From Liolophura sinensis (lineage: Eukaryota; Mollusca; Polyplacophora; Chitonida; Chitonidae): a DNA stretch of 64,000 nucleotides. Below the pieces are notes generated by a model. It was not told where the DNA came from. It saw only the letters and a program-made list of their open reading frames with translations, and ran no database searches. The stretch spans positions 7,808,281-7,872,280 of the forward strand of contig NC_088301.1 in NCBI RefSeq assembly GCF_032854445.1. The letters are read 5' to 3'. Every line of letters starts with the position of its first letter. Position 1 is the first letter of the stretch. Of this stretch, positions 38,225 to 50,000 are shown piece after piece. The translations under genes were made by a program, and so were the position numbers.

Positions 38225-38520
38225 TAATTACAGATTATGTATGGATGTATGTATGTATGTACGTTTGGGGTTTTACATCATACATTTCCTCAGTCCTATG
38301 ATGATGGGTCATCATTAGGTGTGTGTACATATACATTCTGTCTTCTTGTGGTACAGCCAGTCCATGCCTCCAAAGTGCTGCTGCAACTGACGTATCATGC
38401 CGAAGACACCAGACATGACACCCCACCAAGACACATTATACTGACACTGGGCCAACCAGTCTGGTTTCCCTGCTCTAATCTCAGCAGGGAAATGTGCTGA
38501 GTGCCTAGCGAGGCAGCAGT
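38225..38520 (-). mobile_element. SINE family 2, head truncated
   Basis: Body with TTTTACATCATACATTTCC, CTTCTTGTGGTACAGCCAG and the core GACACCAGACATGACACC followed by TTATACTGACAC. This core is the segment that matches the unit of the 16.4-18.3-kb minisatellite. Confidence 0.85.
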
Positions 38521-38537
38521 AAGTATAGCCAAAAAAT

Positions 38538-38581
38538 CGGCTGTGAACTTTTAATATTATGTAAGGTCTAGTTCACAGCCG
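38538..38581. repeat. Perfect inverted repeat/hairpin
   Basis: CGGCTGTGAACT and AGTTCACAGCCG form a 12-bp perfect stem with a 20-base loop. Confidence 0.85.
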
Positions 38582-39354
38582 AGGAGCTGTCCATAGTAAA
38601 ACATGGATATGGGAACAGAGCCTTCTGCCGACTAATTCGGCGGAACGAAAATACAAGAAAACACATACGTGTCAATGACAGAAGTCAAGTGAATTACATT
38701 CGTGCACAATTTCATGGTCTCCTGGACAATTTTTATCCAATTCTGTGGCATATACCAGTGGTATTCCATGCTATCCAAGGTAACTCATGTGGTTGACGTT
38801 TGGATTTTGAAGAGAAAAAAAAAACTTGCAGTCACAGCGTCAATTTCTTGCCATTTTAAAAGAATCTGGCCCTTCATATTTCTACTTCACTCAACAATTA
38901 GCTTTTAAAACAACACCATGGTCCATCCTTGCCTGCTGAGCTGTTCTATAGAATGGAATTGAGATACATGTTTGCATGATGTCAGATTCTCAATAGACCT
39001 CAACGTGATTAACGTACCAATTTAGGTCAATCGGGTAGACAGCATCACGTGGTGAGTAGCTCAAAGTAGACCTTCTTCTAATATTTCTGAGGAAATATCA
39101 AGTAAGGGCCAGTGTCAACGGTTGCAAAATGTGCATAAATGTCTTACCTTGCTGATAAGCCATGTATTAAGTGGATTTGGATATAAGTATAAGTATTGCG
39201 TATACATCAAGCTTTGCCAATAGGGTAGCTGAATATGGATATGTCGTTATCGTGTGCACACATCGTCCGGGCTAAGGGTGGAAGCGGTCTCTGTGTATCA
39301 GTAAATATAAGTTATCCTTAGAGCGGATTTTCAGGCTACAACAAGTAAAATTAT

Positions 39355-39455
39355 TCAAGTCTGTGGTATGACCTGACCCGGGTTTGATTCCAGGTCTCCT
39401 GACTGGGAGACAGATGCTCTAATCATCAGGCCACTGAAGCCGCCCACTGCGACTG
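39355..39455 (-). mobile_element. SINE family 2, tRNA-like head fragment
   Basis: GGGTTTGATTCCAGGTCTCC with GACAGATGCTCTAATCATCA downstream matches the head region of family 2 only. Confidence 0.6.
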
Positions 39456-40997
39456 ATATCCATAGATACTGACATTCAGCCAGTGTAATCAAAGTAAGAT
39501 GAAGATCATTTTTCATTCGTATTCCAGCAGTTTATGTGGATGGTATATGAAGACGCAGTGCGGCTGTGAACATCAGATATTAAGAAATAATGGCTTCATT
39601 CTATTCTAACACAACAGTTTGTTCACATGTATTTTACCCTAATATACCGTTTTTACTCCCTTTCGTTTTTCAGACTACCTATTCACCCCTTTATTTTAAT
39701 TACACTTCTCTTGCACTGATCGCTCCATGGAAGAGTCAACTTTAAAGAACTAGAGGGTCCACATGTCGAGAACCAATGAGAATCCCGCATTTGGCATGTG
39801 ATATGTTCATGTTGGTTGTTGGGTGATTTTCATACATTTAAGTCTTTTATTTGCGAGAAGATTTCAGACAGGAGTGTTGAGATGTGGAAATAAAACTAAA
39901 AAGAGATTGACAGACGGCCATCATAAACAGGATGTTACCAGCTAGAGATTCTCAGCTAGCTCAACTGCTTTGTGCCGTCACTGATAACATGAAGTCCGGG
40001 ATGAAGGCCTGCAGGCTTGGATATTTCTCACACTTACTTGCCCATGTCACCATATATTTGAGCCTCCAGCGTATTATACAAACATTGGATAAAGAGGTAG
40101 GGTGTTTGTGTGGGCACTGGAAAACACTTTATTATTTACCACATAAAATGATAAAGACTGGACAATTTTGAATGAACATGAAAATTTCGATGAAAAATCA
40201 AAGTAAATAAATTAACATGTATCCGTAGAATTTTGCTGTGGCTTTTGTTTATACTTGGTAGTTTCTAAGTGTACATAGATCTGACAGCGAGTGTAAGTAA
40301 TCTGCCCTCAAGTTAAACATACTGACCTATGTGTGGATTGCACAGCTTTATGCTGATGATGTCGTATAGTTTGTTTTCATAAGATTAAACTGTCAGTGCT
40401 ACCAACCTATCCTCCCTGTAGATGGAACAACCCTGCTGAATGCTATGGTGTTACTATTCGACAACAGTGTTGGTTCTCATGAAAAACTTCACTGCATATA
40501 CGGTACGATACATGCAGTCAACGTCTCTATTCTCTGTGCAGTATGTATTTGGCAGATATGCTAGAAATATGTATATAAACAGATTTACGATGAAAATCAT
40601 AGAACAATATTGATAAACAAAAAGATGTGGTGAAGAGTTATTTTAAAAACCACAAAATGGAATTACCGTCGTAAACAGCGTTTCATTAGTCCATATATAA
40701 AAGTATCTGCCAACTTCTTGACATACACAGTCACTTCATTGGTGATTTCACCGATTTCATCAGTCCAGATGAATATTGATGAATTTGCTCACATATTGGT
40801 ATGCAGATAAATGTAGGAGCAAGATGAAAACTGTGTCACGAATTCAAAAGTCCTCCATTACAGCCTAAGTGAAATGTAATTACCATAACAACACATGTCT
40901 TTAACATATGCTGCGATGGCAATTATGATCAGCTGATAGCTTATGAATCAATGTCATTTTTCAAGTTCAAAATTCAAAAACAATGGGATGCCCGTTG

Positions 40998-43900
40998 TTA
41001 AAGAATGCGCTTGCTGATATTGGAGTATCCGACACCCACACATGTCAGAAGTAGGTTGTCTCCTCCTGTTTGGGTATCTTCCTCGTCCTTTCTCTGGACA
41101 TCCATTTTAAACATGACCTGTAGAAAGTCACGAATGTGGCGCAGATACTGGATCCTGTCAGAGAAGAGCAGTAACAGAAAACATTGTTATTTTTTTAACC
41201 AACATAGCCAAATTAATTCAACTTAGAAGTCAAGGTGATCTTATTTCAGATCACCAGACCCTGGCTTATGCTTGAGTTCAGATTGCTCAAGGCTCAGTTA
41301 TAGCCATACATATTTTGAAGGAGTTTTGTTGGCAAAAAGTAGTGATTTTGTTTATCTTCTACCTGGTTTAAATCAGCAATAAGTCAATATCCTTATGTAC
41401 AGTGAAATAAATACATGAAAAAAAGTTCAGATGTTAGGGAAGTGTAAGTTACTGTATCTAGTTATAAGGTCCTATATAAAGTAAACACAGCAATGCATCG
41501 TTATCAAGTTATTCAGTGAGGTTTATCAAGACGTAGGCCTGCCAGTATACAAACTAATTCAACATGTCAGAACAGTGCACAGAAGGCAACAAGCCTTATC
41601 TTTGAATGATGGATAAAAATAGGATCAGGAATTTTACTGAATGCTGGTTTTAGCTGTAAAGAAGCTATTATATTGGTAATGAACTTTGTGAAAGTTTGTC
41701 ATGTAACTTTACGTTACAATGCCTCATTACATACAGGTACCAAAAGTTAAAGAGCTCTGTTTTGGTCTCCCAAAACATAATATAAACATTAGCATGCATG
41801 CTGCATGCAGACGGTCTTACGTGTAAGGAGTGAGCTGACCAATTAGAAGCTTGGACACATCTTGCTGACCGAGAACCATGAACAGAGCTGCCATGCTCTG
41901 ACCAGTCGTGTCTACACAGCCTCCCTTCAAGCATACAAAAAAGTGATAATGTGAACAGTAGAATTCAGCTGAACCAAAACAGCACCATGCCAAATAGTAC
42001 TCAAGAATATTTCACTTCTATGACAGCAGTCAGCATTATGGTGGTAGGAAACTGGTCAGAGCCTGGGGAAATCCCTATGACCATCCATCGGTTACTAGCA
42101 GACCTTCCCATTTATGGCCGGATAGGAGGCCAGCATGAGTTAGGTCATTGTGCCATGCTGGCATACTAACCACCTTAGGCATGGAGGTCCCACCAAGTTT
42201 TGGTCAGTCATGTGTCAGTATACAGTGACTGGATGCAGTGTCATGTCTAGTGTATTTGGCATGGTGTTTTAGTGGGACAGCACATTAACCATGATGATAA
42301 TGAGGTCAAGCCTGGTTATGACCCTTTACCATCATTATTTTCTTCACTCTTTCAGTTATAAGCATTATGCTTAGAAGTGAAGAAAAATATGAATAAATAA
42401 ATAAAAATACAGTGGAGAAAGAGAAACGCTGATCAACCAAATAATAAATAGACTAGATACAGCTCCCATGGATGAAGTCAGAGAAAATGTACAGTACAGG
42501 ATAAGCACCTTATATATTTCTTGCAGAAGTAAAAGGGCTGTATTTTTGCCTAGGTCTTCAGGAACTGTAACTCCATTTTCGGAACCTTTAGGATTTGATG
42601 CAGATTCTGCACTCAAAAACACTCCATTTGTTGTCTCTGCTACCAAGGTCAGCCCAAACCCAGGACTCCTGAAGTGAAAAACAACAGCACAAGCAAGTTC
42701 AGCTAAATCTTTTTGAATAATTTTGACCTAGCCATATATGAAACATTAAGGCAATTAAGATAATACTTGTTAACTCATTGAGAAAAAAATAATAATAATA
42801 AAAAAAAAAAAAAAATGCTATTTCCTACAAGAGGAATATTTACATATTAACTTTACTTCCCAAAAGAGGTCTGAGTTGACCTGGCTTATTATCTCCCCTT
42901 AGTGCTCTTACCTCCCAGATTGACTTCCCTTGTGGTGGTCAGTGTAGATGTAAATATCTGGTAGGCATTTATTCAAAATGCTTCTGGTTGAGTCCACAAT
43001 CCTGTTGGCTATAGCTGGAGATACTCTGGTGGCCCAATTGAGTACAGTCAAGGAAATGTGAAGTTTGTGCAACACAATGTTTAGCCTCAACAGGTTTGTT
43101 TTCAATGAAGGTGTATGTACAGATGAAAACCTTGACTAATCTGGCAGTTCACACGCCTCACCTTTATTTTGATTTTATTTATTTGACTGTTGTTTTACAC
43201 CATCCTTAAAATATATTTCACTTCATATGACGGTGGCCAGCATTATGGTGGGAAGAAACAAGGCAGAGGCCGGTGGAAGTCATGACCATCTGCAGGTTGC
43301 TAGCAGACCTTCCCCCGGATGCATAAACCTCAAGTTCACATAGCCACACACCAATACATCGAAACGTGTAGACTTGTTTTTTTTTTTTCATCTTGCCTTT
43401 TTTACTGCAAGGTTTATATATTCTGGATTTACACACTTAGGCATTTGGAGCAATAAGATCTGCTGGAAGGCTAGGAGAAAAGTCTGTTTCAATCCATCTG
43501 TGATCACCCATTAACACAATGGCAGAAACCAAACATTTCTTTCAGACTCCTGGTTCAAATCCCCAGCTGTCACAATACAACTTTAAATCTTAACTGTATG
43601 AAGATTGAGGGTAAACATCAGGTTTATCAAAGGATATGCTATTCCTCTTATCCTCTTAACTTTGCCTGGCTCTGTCAGCTGTATGGGGCGAAGTTTCTGT
43701 CGACATGGACAAGTAAAAACAACCTCTCCTCCCCCATCAGGGGCTGCCCCTCTGCGACTAACCTGTGAGAAACAGCACAGGGAAAATATGTTCAAAAACA
43801 GCAGCTCAAAAACACTATTTACTGTTGACAGCTTGACAAGCATTAGGCGTTACATATTAGCAATAATTTGGTGCACATCATGATTGATCGCCGACCCACA

Positions 43901-46819
43901 TGTCCAGTATATGAAATCTTAAAGCTTCAAAATTACACAGAAGTTATGAACAGTAAATTTATTGTTCAATATGGCTATAAAACAACTGAAACTAGGAAAA
44001 CACAAAATGCTTGAGCATGGAATTAAACAACAATCAAATAAATAAATAAAACACAGAAACTTGCCTTTAACTCCAAGCCTTCATCGGTTCCGAGAAATCG
44101 CTTGAGCACAGGCAACATGGACAGTTTGATAAGATCAACCTTAAAGGACGGAAAGCGCTTAAAAATGTTACAAACTTCATCAACAAAATACTGATCTTGT
44201 TTAGAATGACTGATTTACATTGCAATAGGAAGTAGAAAAATGTTTTGCAGATAAATAAATAAACATTCATTGTCTTACAGAAGGATCTGTTTGATCATTG
44301 GTTATTCCCTTTAGCACGGCATGGAGAGGTTCCTTGGTAAAGGGAGATAAGCAGAGGAGTGCTTCCAGGTAGTAACCAATTGCTCGCTTCAAGTTACAGT
44401 CATGATCCACATTTCCTCCAATCAACAGGCCAGGCTGGTACAATAAACATGTGCCTAAAACACAATGAGAAGTAATAAATAAAAGACACAGAAAAAATAC
44501 AAATGTGACAGGAGGATGGGTTGTCAGGGCTACTCCAGTTTTCAAGTGGTAGGGGCTCAGATATGTTTATACTCCCCCACCTCTCGCCCCCACCCTCCAC
44601 AAATACGTTTTACATACCAAGAAGAATCTGACCTAGCACTGTAGCACCTCGTTCTGAATTTTCAATTCTTACACATTTACTGTACTAAAGAACAACTTAG
44701 ACTTAATAATAATCATTATTGCTTAATCAAAAAGATTAAGCTAAATACACAACCAAGCAATTTAAAGCTAGATTCTCTTTCATCTTCACAATTAACATGA
44801 TGTATTCAAAATTGTATTAAAAATTCTGAAATTCTTTATTTTCAGTCAGCCAGATAAGGCTCTTTTACAAAGCCTTTTACACAGTGAAAAAATTTTGCCA
44901 CAGTTGCTCATGTGTGGCTGTCGTATATAAGTTGAGGCCCTGAATTTTAAACTGGGAACCATGACTCCTAAACACAGGGCACTAACATCTTATCTTTAAA
45001 GGTTTTGTTAGTTTTTGGACCCACACCTCGGGGCACACATTAACTTTGAAGAGCAGAAAACTCATCTATATGATAATTTAAGGTCACATAGCTTCTGAGG
45101 CCTAAGCAGCCCCTGTACCCTTGTCTAATGTGCTCTTATAGACATCTGAACTATCCACTTTCCCCAACACCGGGCATGTCACTTTCTCGGCTCTGTATAC
45201 TCTTTAGACCCCATGTTTCGGCACCTCAACTTTCAATGTTTGCTGAAAAATATGTCTATGGCAATCAAAGACAGAGTAGCCCCTGGATTCTCTCCTAATA
45301 TGCTAGGGAAGGCTTTTAAAACTCTTTCATTTTCAGCTGAGTATGTCACTTTTAAGGCCCTTTACCCTTCACATCTATGCCTCAAAAAGGCAGAGATCTC
45401 ATCAAGAGCAATCTAGAGTCATGAAGCTTTCGAACCCTCTGAATCCTTGGCTAATTTGCTATGATAGTTGTGCCTCACTCCACCTTCCCCCCACCCCTCA
45501 ACACTTCTAATTTCCTTCCAATGCCACTGAAATGTGTGTCCTATTTCACACTTGTTTGAATATATAGCAGAATAGTTAATTACCGGTCCTTTACCTGTTT
45601 CACTCACAACGATCTTTGATCCATTGGTCACCTTATCCAGCAGTCGAATGAAGCTTGCTTCAAAGTCTGCAGAAGATGAAATCGGGGTGCTATTTCAAAA
45701 TTCATACAAGACTTAACTGATTTAAGATAAAAGCGAAAAGAGAATTCTACAATACCGTTTGACAGTTCAAGGTAACAATTATTGTGATGGTCAATTAAAG
45801 GATTAGTGTCCACATTTACCTAATGGTTCTGATTATACAGATTATAACCTGTTCAAACAGAATACTACTGGGATAGCTTCTGAGAAATGTAACAATAACT
45901 TTAAATCCACTAAAAACAACAGATTTACTGCTCTAGCCGATCTCGAGCCGACCGCCCAGCACAACTGTGCGGCTCAGCAGGTGATGATAGTTTAACTGGC
46001 CTAAATTACCAGGGAATTTGTAACGATGTCATTTTTGAGATGGATTCTAGGTACAGAGAAGTAAATATAACACCTGATCAATATGAGCCCATAGTGGAAG
46101 TCGCTGAAGTTCCGATTTATGACACTAACATCTCCGGCCAGATTGCAAGTTATCAAACTTTGCATTTAATTTTTATCCAGGTATTTCCATGCATACTGGC
46201 AATACTTACTGGTAAGATATATACAGCTTTATCCTGTGTTACGGTCCTCCCAATGTTTTTGCATAGGAAAATGCCTATTTTGGAATCGCTGTCAGTGATC
46301 TTGTATGCATAGGATTTGTATAATTTTTAGCTTTCCAGATAGTCAGAGTATTTCTGCAGAGCTTTCGTGACGTTATTTTGTACAACGAGGCCTTACTGGT
46401 CGCTAGCAAAGAGGCCAAAAGTGGCTTTTTCCATTGTTTTTAGACACGAAAAGATGGTCATGTGACCTCCAACTTCTGACCCGTCTTACAGAATAGGAAA
46501 GTTGCACGCTTCCTTGGTAATGGACTTCTGCTCAGATAATGTACCTTTTTTCAATATTTTTTTTAAATAAATTTAACAAAGTATACAGGGGTAGCTAAGT
46601 GAGAATAAATAATAAATCTGGACACTAATCCTGTAAGTTACCAGCGTGTACTTGTAGTTGTACAACTCCGAGTCTGCACTGAGTATTACCTCTCAGTCCT
46701 GGATTATCATCCTTGGCCCTTATTTTCTTGATCTTCACTGTTTTGCCACTTAACGTAGCCAATATGAGTCTTTGTCTAAAAAAGTTACAGCCTTCGTAAA
46801 TTAAGATATCTGCTGCCAT
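40998..46819 (-). CDS. RCL1: RNA 3'-terminal phosphate cyclase-like protein RCL1, complete, nine exons
   Basis: Exons on the minus strand: 46690-46819, 45595-45666, 44279-44454, 44065-44139, 43638-43762, 42912-43037, 42509-42668, 41821-41924 and 40998-41154. They give 374 codons plus TAA (human 373). Family landmarks in order: EGCNFFRQRLILATLSGK at the start, KKIRAKDDNPGLRDFEASF, YQPGLLIGGNVDHDC, TNDQTDPSVDLIKLSMLPVL, DGGGEVVFTCP, IQLTEPGKVKRIRG, RVSPAIANRIVDSTRSILN, SPGFGLTLVAETTNG, GGCVDTTGQSM, GQQDVSKLLIGQLTPYT. RCL1 is nucleolar, works with BMS1 in the small-subunit processome and is needed for early 18S rRNA cleavages; it lacks cyclase activity. Exon 4 ends at a GC donor (AAG/GCAAGT). 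Intron 5 looks U12-type, and its 3' boundary is uncertain by nine bases (exon 6 start 43037 or 43028). SINE fragments sit in introns. Confidence 0.97.
41996..42185 (-). mobile_element. SINE family 1 fragment in RCL1 intron 7
   Basis: GTACTCAAGAATATTTCAC to GGCCAGCATGAGTTAGG, lacking the tail and most of the head. Confidence 0.8.
43165..43335 (-). mobile_element. SINE family 1 fragment in RCL1 intron 5
   Basis: TTTATTTATTTGACTGTTG, then GCCAGCATTATGGTGGG, then GCAGACCTTCCC. It lies within the probable U12-type intron. Confidence 0.8.
46095..46250 (+). repeat. Dispersed repeat, copy 2
   Basis: Matches the minus strand of 35590-35745 in block order. It lies in RCL1 intron 1. Confidence 0.6.
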
Positions 46820-47080
46820 TTCAGTTGACAGTTGCGTAGACTCTGCCTTTGGTCAACTAACCCACGTGTAGTTGTTGTTGTTGTGTGTTATTCTAGAATA
46901 GCATTCTCTACGCAGAGGTTTTAGACTTAACTGATAGAGAACAGCATATTATCTGTGCGGAGACAATTCACCTTTTGTGCACTTTTTTAACTAGAGAGCG
47001 GGGCTGTCACAACAGCATGAAACGAGAGTGGCACAAAGTAATGGGAAGTTTAAGCGACGATATTGGAGAAAATAAGTAAA
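46820..47080. promoter_or_regulatory. Shared bidirectional promoter of RCL1 and ERCC8
   Basis: The RCL1 (minus) and ERCC8 (plus) start codons are separated by 261 bp, so both promoters and 5' leaders must share this interval. It contains a canonical E-box CACGTG at 46863-46868 and no obvious TATA box. Transcription start sites cannot be placed from sequence alone. Confidence 0.75.
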
Positions 47081-50000
47081 ATGCTGAATTTTTTACAGTG
47101 TAGACAGTCTGGCATAGACGATCCATTGCTGATCAAATGGGCTGAGTCGACGAGAAGGGCCTTTTGTCTTGGATTAAGTCGCCACCGCGATGTTCAGCAA
47201 ATCCACTCTGGTGGGATTAATACCCTGGACATTGATTGTGTGGAAAGGCGATAGTAAGTCCCGTGATCATAGGCTTGTTCAAAATATAGGCAGCAAAAAT
47301 GAGAGCGTAATAGTTAGTTTTTAAAATGATTAACACAATGCAACACTGTAGTTAAAAAAAAAAAACTTGAAAAGAACGTTCAATTTAAAGATAAATGCGT
47401 TTAATTGTGCATGCGTGTGTGTGTGTGTTGGGGGAGAGGGAGTCAGGTTTTCTATTGTCAGGGCTTCATTATACCATTTGGTGACATTACAAACCTGAAA
47501 GAGGAAGGGCAGTCCCTACAAAGTTCAGTTTTCTCACAGTATATAAATATTTTTTTATTTGATTGCTGTGTATGCCAAACTTTTTGGCTTATTTAACAGC
47601 AGCCAAAGTTATGATGGGGCAAACTGGAGAAACCCATGACCATCAGCATGTTGCTGACAGATCTTCCCAGGTAAATGTAAATAACATGAATAATGTTGTT
47701 AATCCATTGTCATTACTTTTTCTGCAGTATGCTGTCCGGGGGATCTGAAGGTGTCATTGCCTTATACGACCTTCACAATACCAGCGGGGATATCAAGTTT
47801 ACCTGTCCAAGTGTGTGTACAGTGGGCAAGTCTCATCGTCATGTCCACAAACACAGTCTGTTGACCGTCCAGTGGTACCCGCTGGACACAGGACTCTTCA
47901 CGTCCAGTGGCACAGACAAACTCCTCAAAGTCTGGGACACCAATACACTTATTGTACGTATTAAACTATGACAAACTTCAGATTGAATTGTGTCGATAGT
48001 TGTTAAACTACACGAGTTCCCGATTTTGCATTTATAATGTAAATAAAGCCACATGGGCAGTGGCTTGGCCAGTTGTAGCTCTTTTCACTATGGTCAGAGT
48101 CTGCTTACGTTCCAACTTGACCGTTTAAGGTAACACTGTAAACTTGTGTATTGAGCAGATGTGGGCCCAGTTTCACAAAGCCGTCATACATGTATGATAA
48201 TCACACATATAGGACAATGGCACAGTAATAGTGGCGTACAAAATATCGTGCAACAGATGTACAATAAAAAATGACCTACACCGCTTTATGAAACTGGGCC
48301 CTCATACATACATACTTAGTGGTAGCCATCATAATTCTTTCTCTCGTCATACATAGATGCAACTGCACAAGAACCATGTATAGAAATTGTACAGTACAAC
48401 ATTCATTGAAGACCACTTGTCTTTTGCCAATGTGGTTTGCTCACATCATGATCTGTACCTGAGTAATTTGCCAAAAGCCTGTAGCTTGCTCTCATTTCTC
48501 CACTCATTAACCCTCCTCTTGATAGTGAAAAATTCTTAAGTGTAGCGTTACACAATTTACATGTGTTCTCTTTTGTAGCCTGCAGATACATTTGAGTTCA
48601 GTGGTATTGTTTACAGTCACCACATGTCCCCAGTAGCCTCCCAGCACAGTCTGCTGGCTGTCGGGTGTTTAGGGGCCACGGTGAAACTGGTGGATCTCAA
48701 ATCTGGCTCAGCCATTCACAGGCTCAAGGGCCACAAGAAGACGGTGTTTGCTGTCCGCTGGTCAACAAGAGATGAGTTCATTTTAGCCACAGGAAGGTTA
48801 GTACACACTGTAGCTAGTTTAACATTGGTATACATTCTGCTTCACACACTTTAACTTACAGGAGCAGGTGAATATGGGACTGTTAAGATTTAACGCAATA
48901 GCATCATGGTGACTTCCTTTTACAACACGAGAGGGGTGATTATTAAATTTTAATATGGACATGAATATACAATAATTGATATTATCTAAAATGGACTTCT
49001 GTTTCCTAAAATATTTAGTTTAGAAGATTGTTTAGGTAAATCAGTAAGTGAATGTCATCTTTGTGGATAATTTTGAATATTGTATTAACTCACCCGTGTT
49101 AAAATGCATTGATTAGCCCTCATATGCTGCAAAGCAATGGCAATTCATGGAACTAAGTCACCATGATGAAGTAACGTTGAAATCTTGAAACTCCTGTATT
49201 GAATGCCCTAATAGGTGAACTTTATAATATGACAGGAATTTTAAATTAAATTTGTCAATAATTTCCATGGCCAAGATGGTTAGAGTGCAAGTTCTTCGGA
49301 ATGACCCACAAGCCTCTTACCAGTGTGGTTGGTGTGAGTTTATGTGACAGCAACCTGCGGATGGTTGTGGGTTTTGCCCAGGCTCTGCCTGGTTTTCTTC
49401 AGCCATAATGCTGGATACCATCATGTAAGTGAATTGTTCTTGAGTTCAGCGTAAAACACCAAGCTAATAAATAAATAAATCAAATTAATCATCTCCAACT
49501 CTCTCTCTCTTTGATCTCAGTGCATGCAAGTAACAAGCTGGCCTCATACTTCCTTTTTTTGTCTCTGTTCTTAAGCTTCTAATTGCTTAGATGAAGTCCA
49601 GCTGTCCCGTTTTGAAAATTTGTCACTATTTAATATAAATTCTGCATAACAGCCAGTCCAAAAAATGTACTATGAAAGATGTGGCCAACAAGAAATAAAT
49701 CAAATTCAAATTGATCACAGTGGATAAATGGTCCTGATGTTATTGAAATTGATTAGGACATTTGTGATTGTTGTGGTCAGGGCATGTAGTACTTACAGGA
49801 TTCTGTGACATGCACTTTTGTTTTTGGCAATAAAAAAGATCAGAAATAAACTCAGTGTGTGATGACATCAAATAATATGTCTTACATATGCATGTAATTT
49901 GTAGAGTCATATGTGTAGCCCCGTCAAGTTACAGCCCTCTCAAAAACTGCTACAGTGTTTTTGAAATGTGTTGTTTGTGAGCTCTCTGCTATATTTTGCC

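Larger units (their letters stand above)
37050..40997. other. No gene established
   Basis: Contains SINE family 2 sequence (38.2 and 39.4 kb) and a 12-bp-stem hairpin at 38538-38581. Weak plus-strand exon-like stretches lie at about 39932-40093 (MLPARDSQLAQLLCAVTDNM onward, ending GAG/gtaggg) and 40425-40501 (acceptor ccctgtag, then a 27-codon frame). Their phases do not join, so no gene is called. Confidence 0.45.

Noticed and set aside
39932-40501. Two plus-strand exon-like stretches near 40 kb
   Set aside because: Each has a reasonable splice site, but the first ends in phase 0 while the second opens only in phase 1, so they do not join. No homology was recognised.
45419-45631. RCL1 exon 2 reading on past GKGPVINYSAIYS
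   Set aside because: The family sequence and phase place the donor at ETG (GAAACAG/gtaaag). The continuation is intron.
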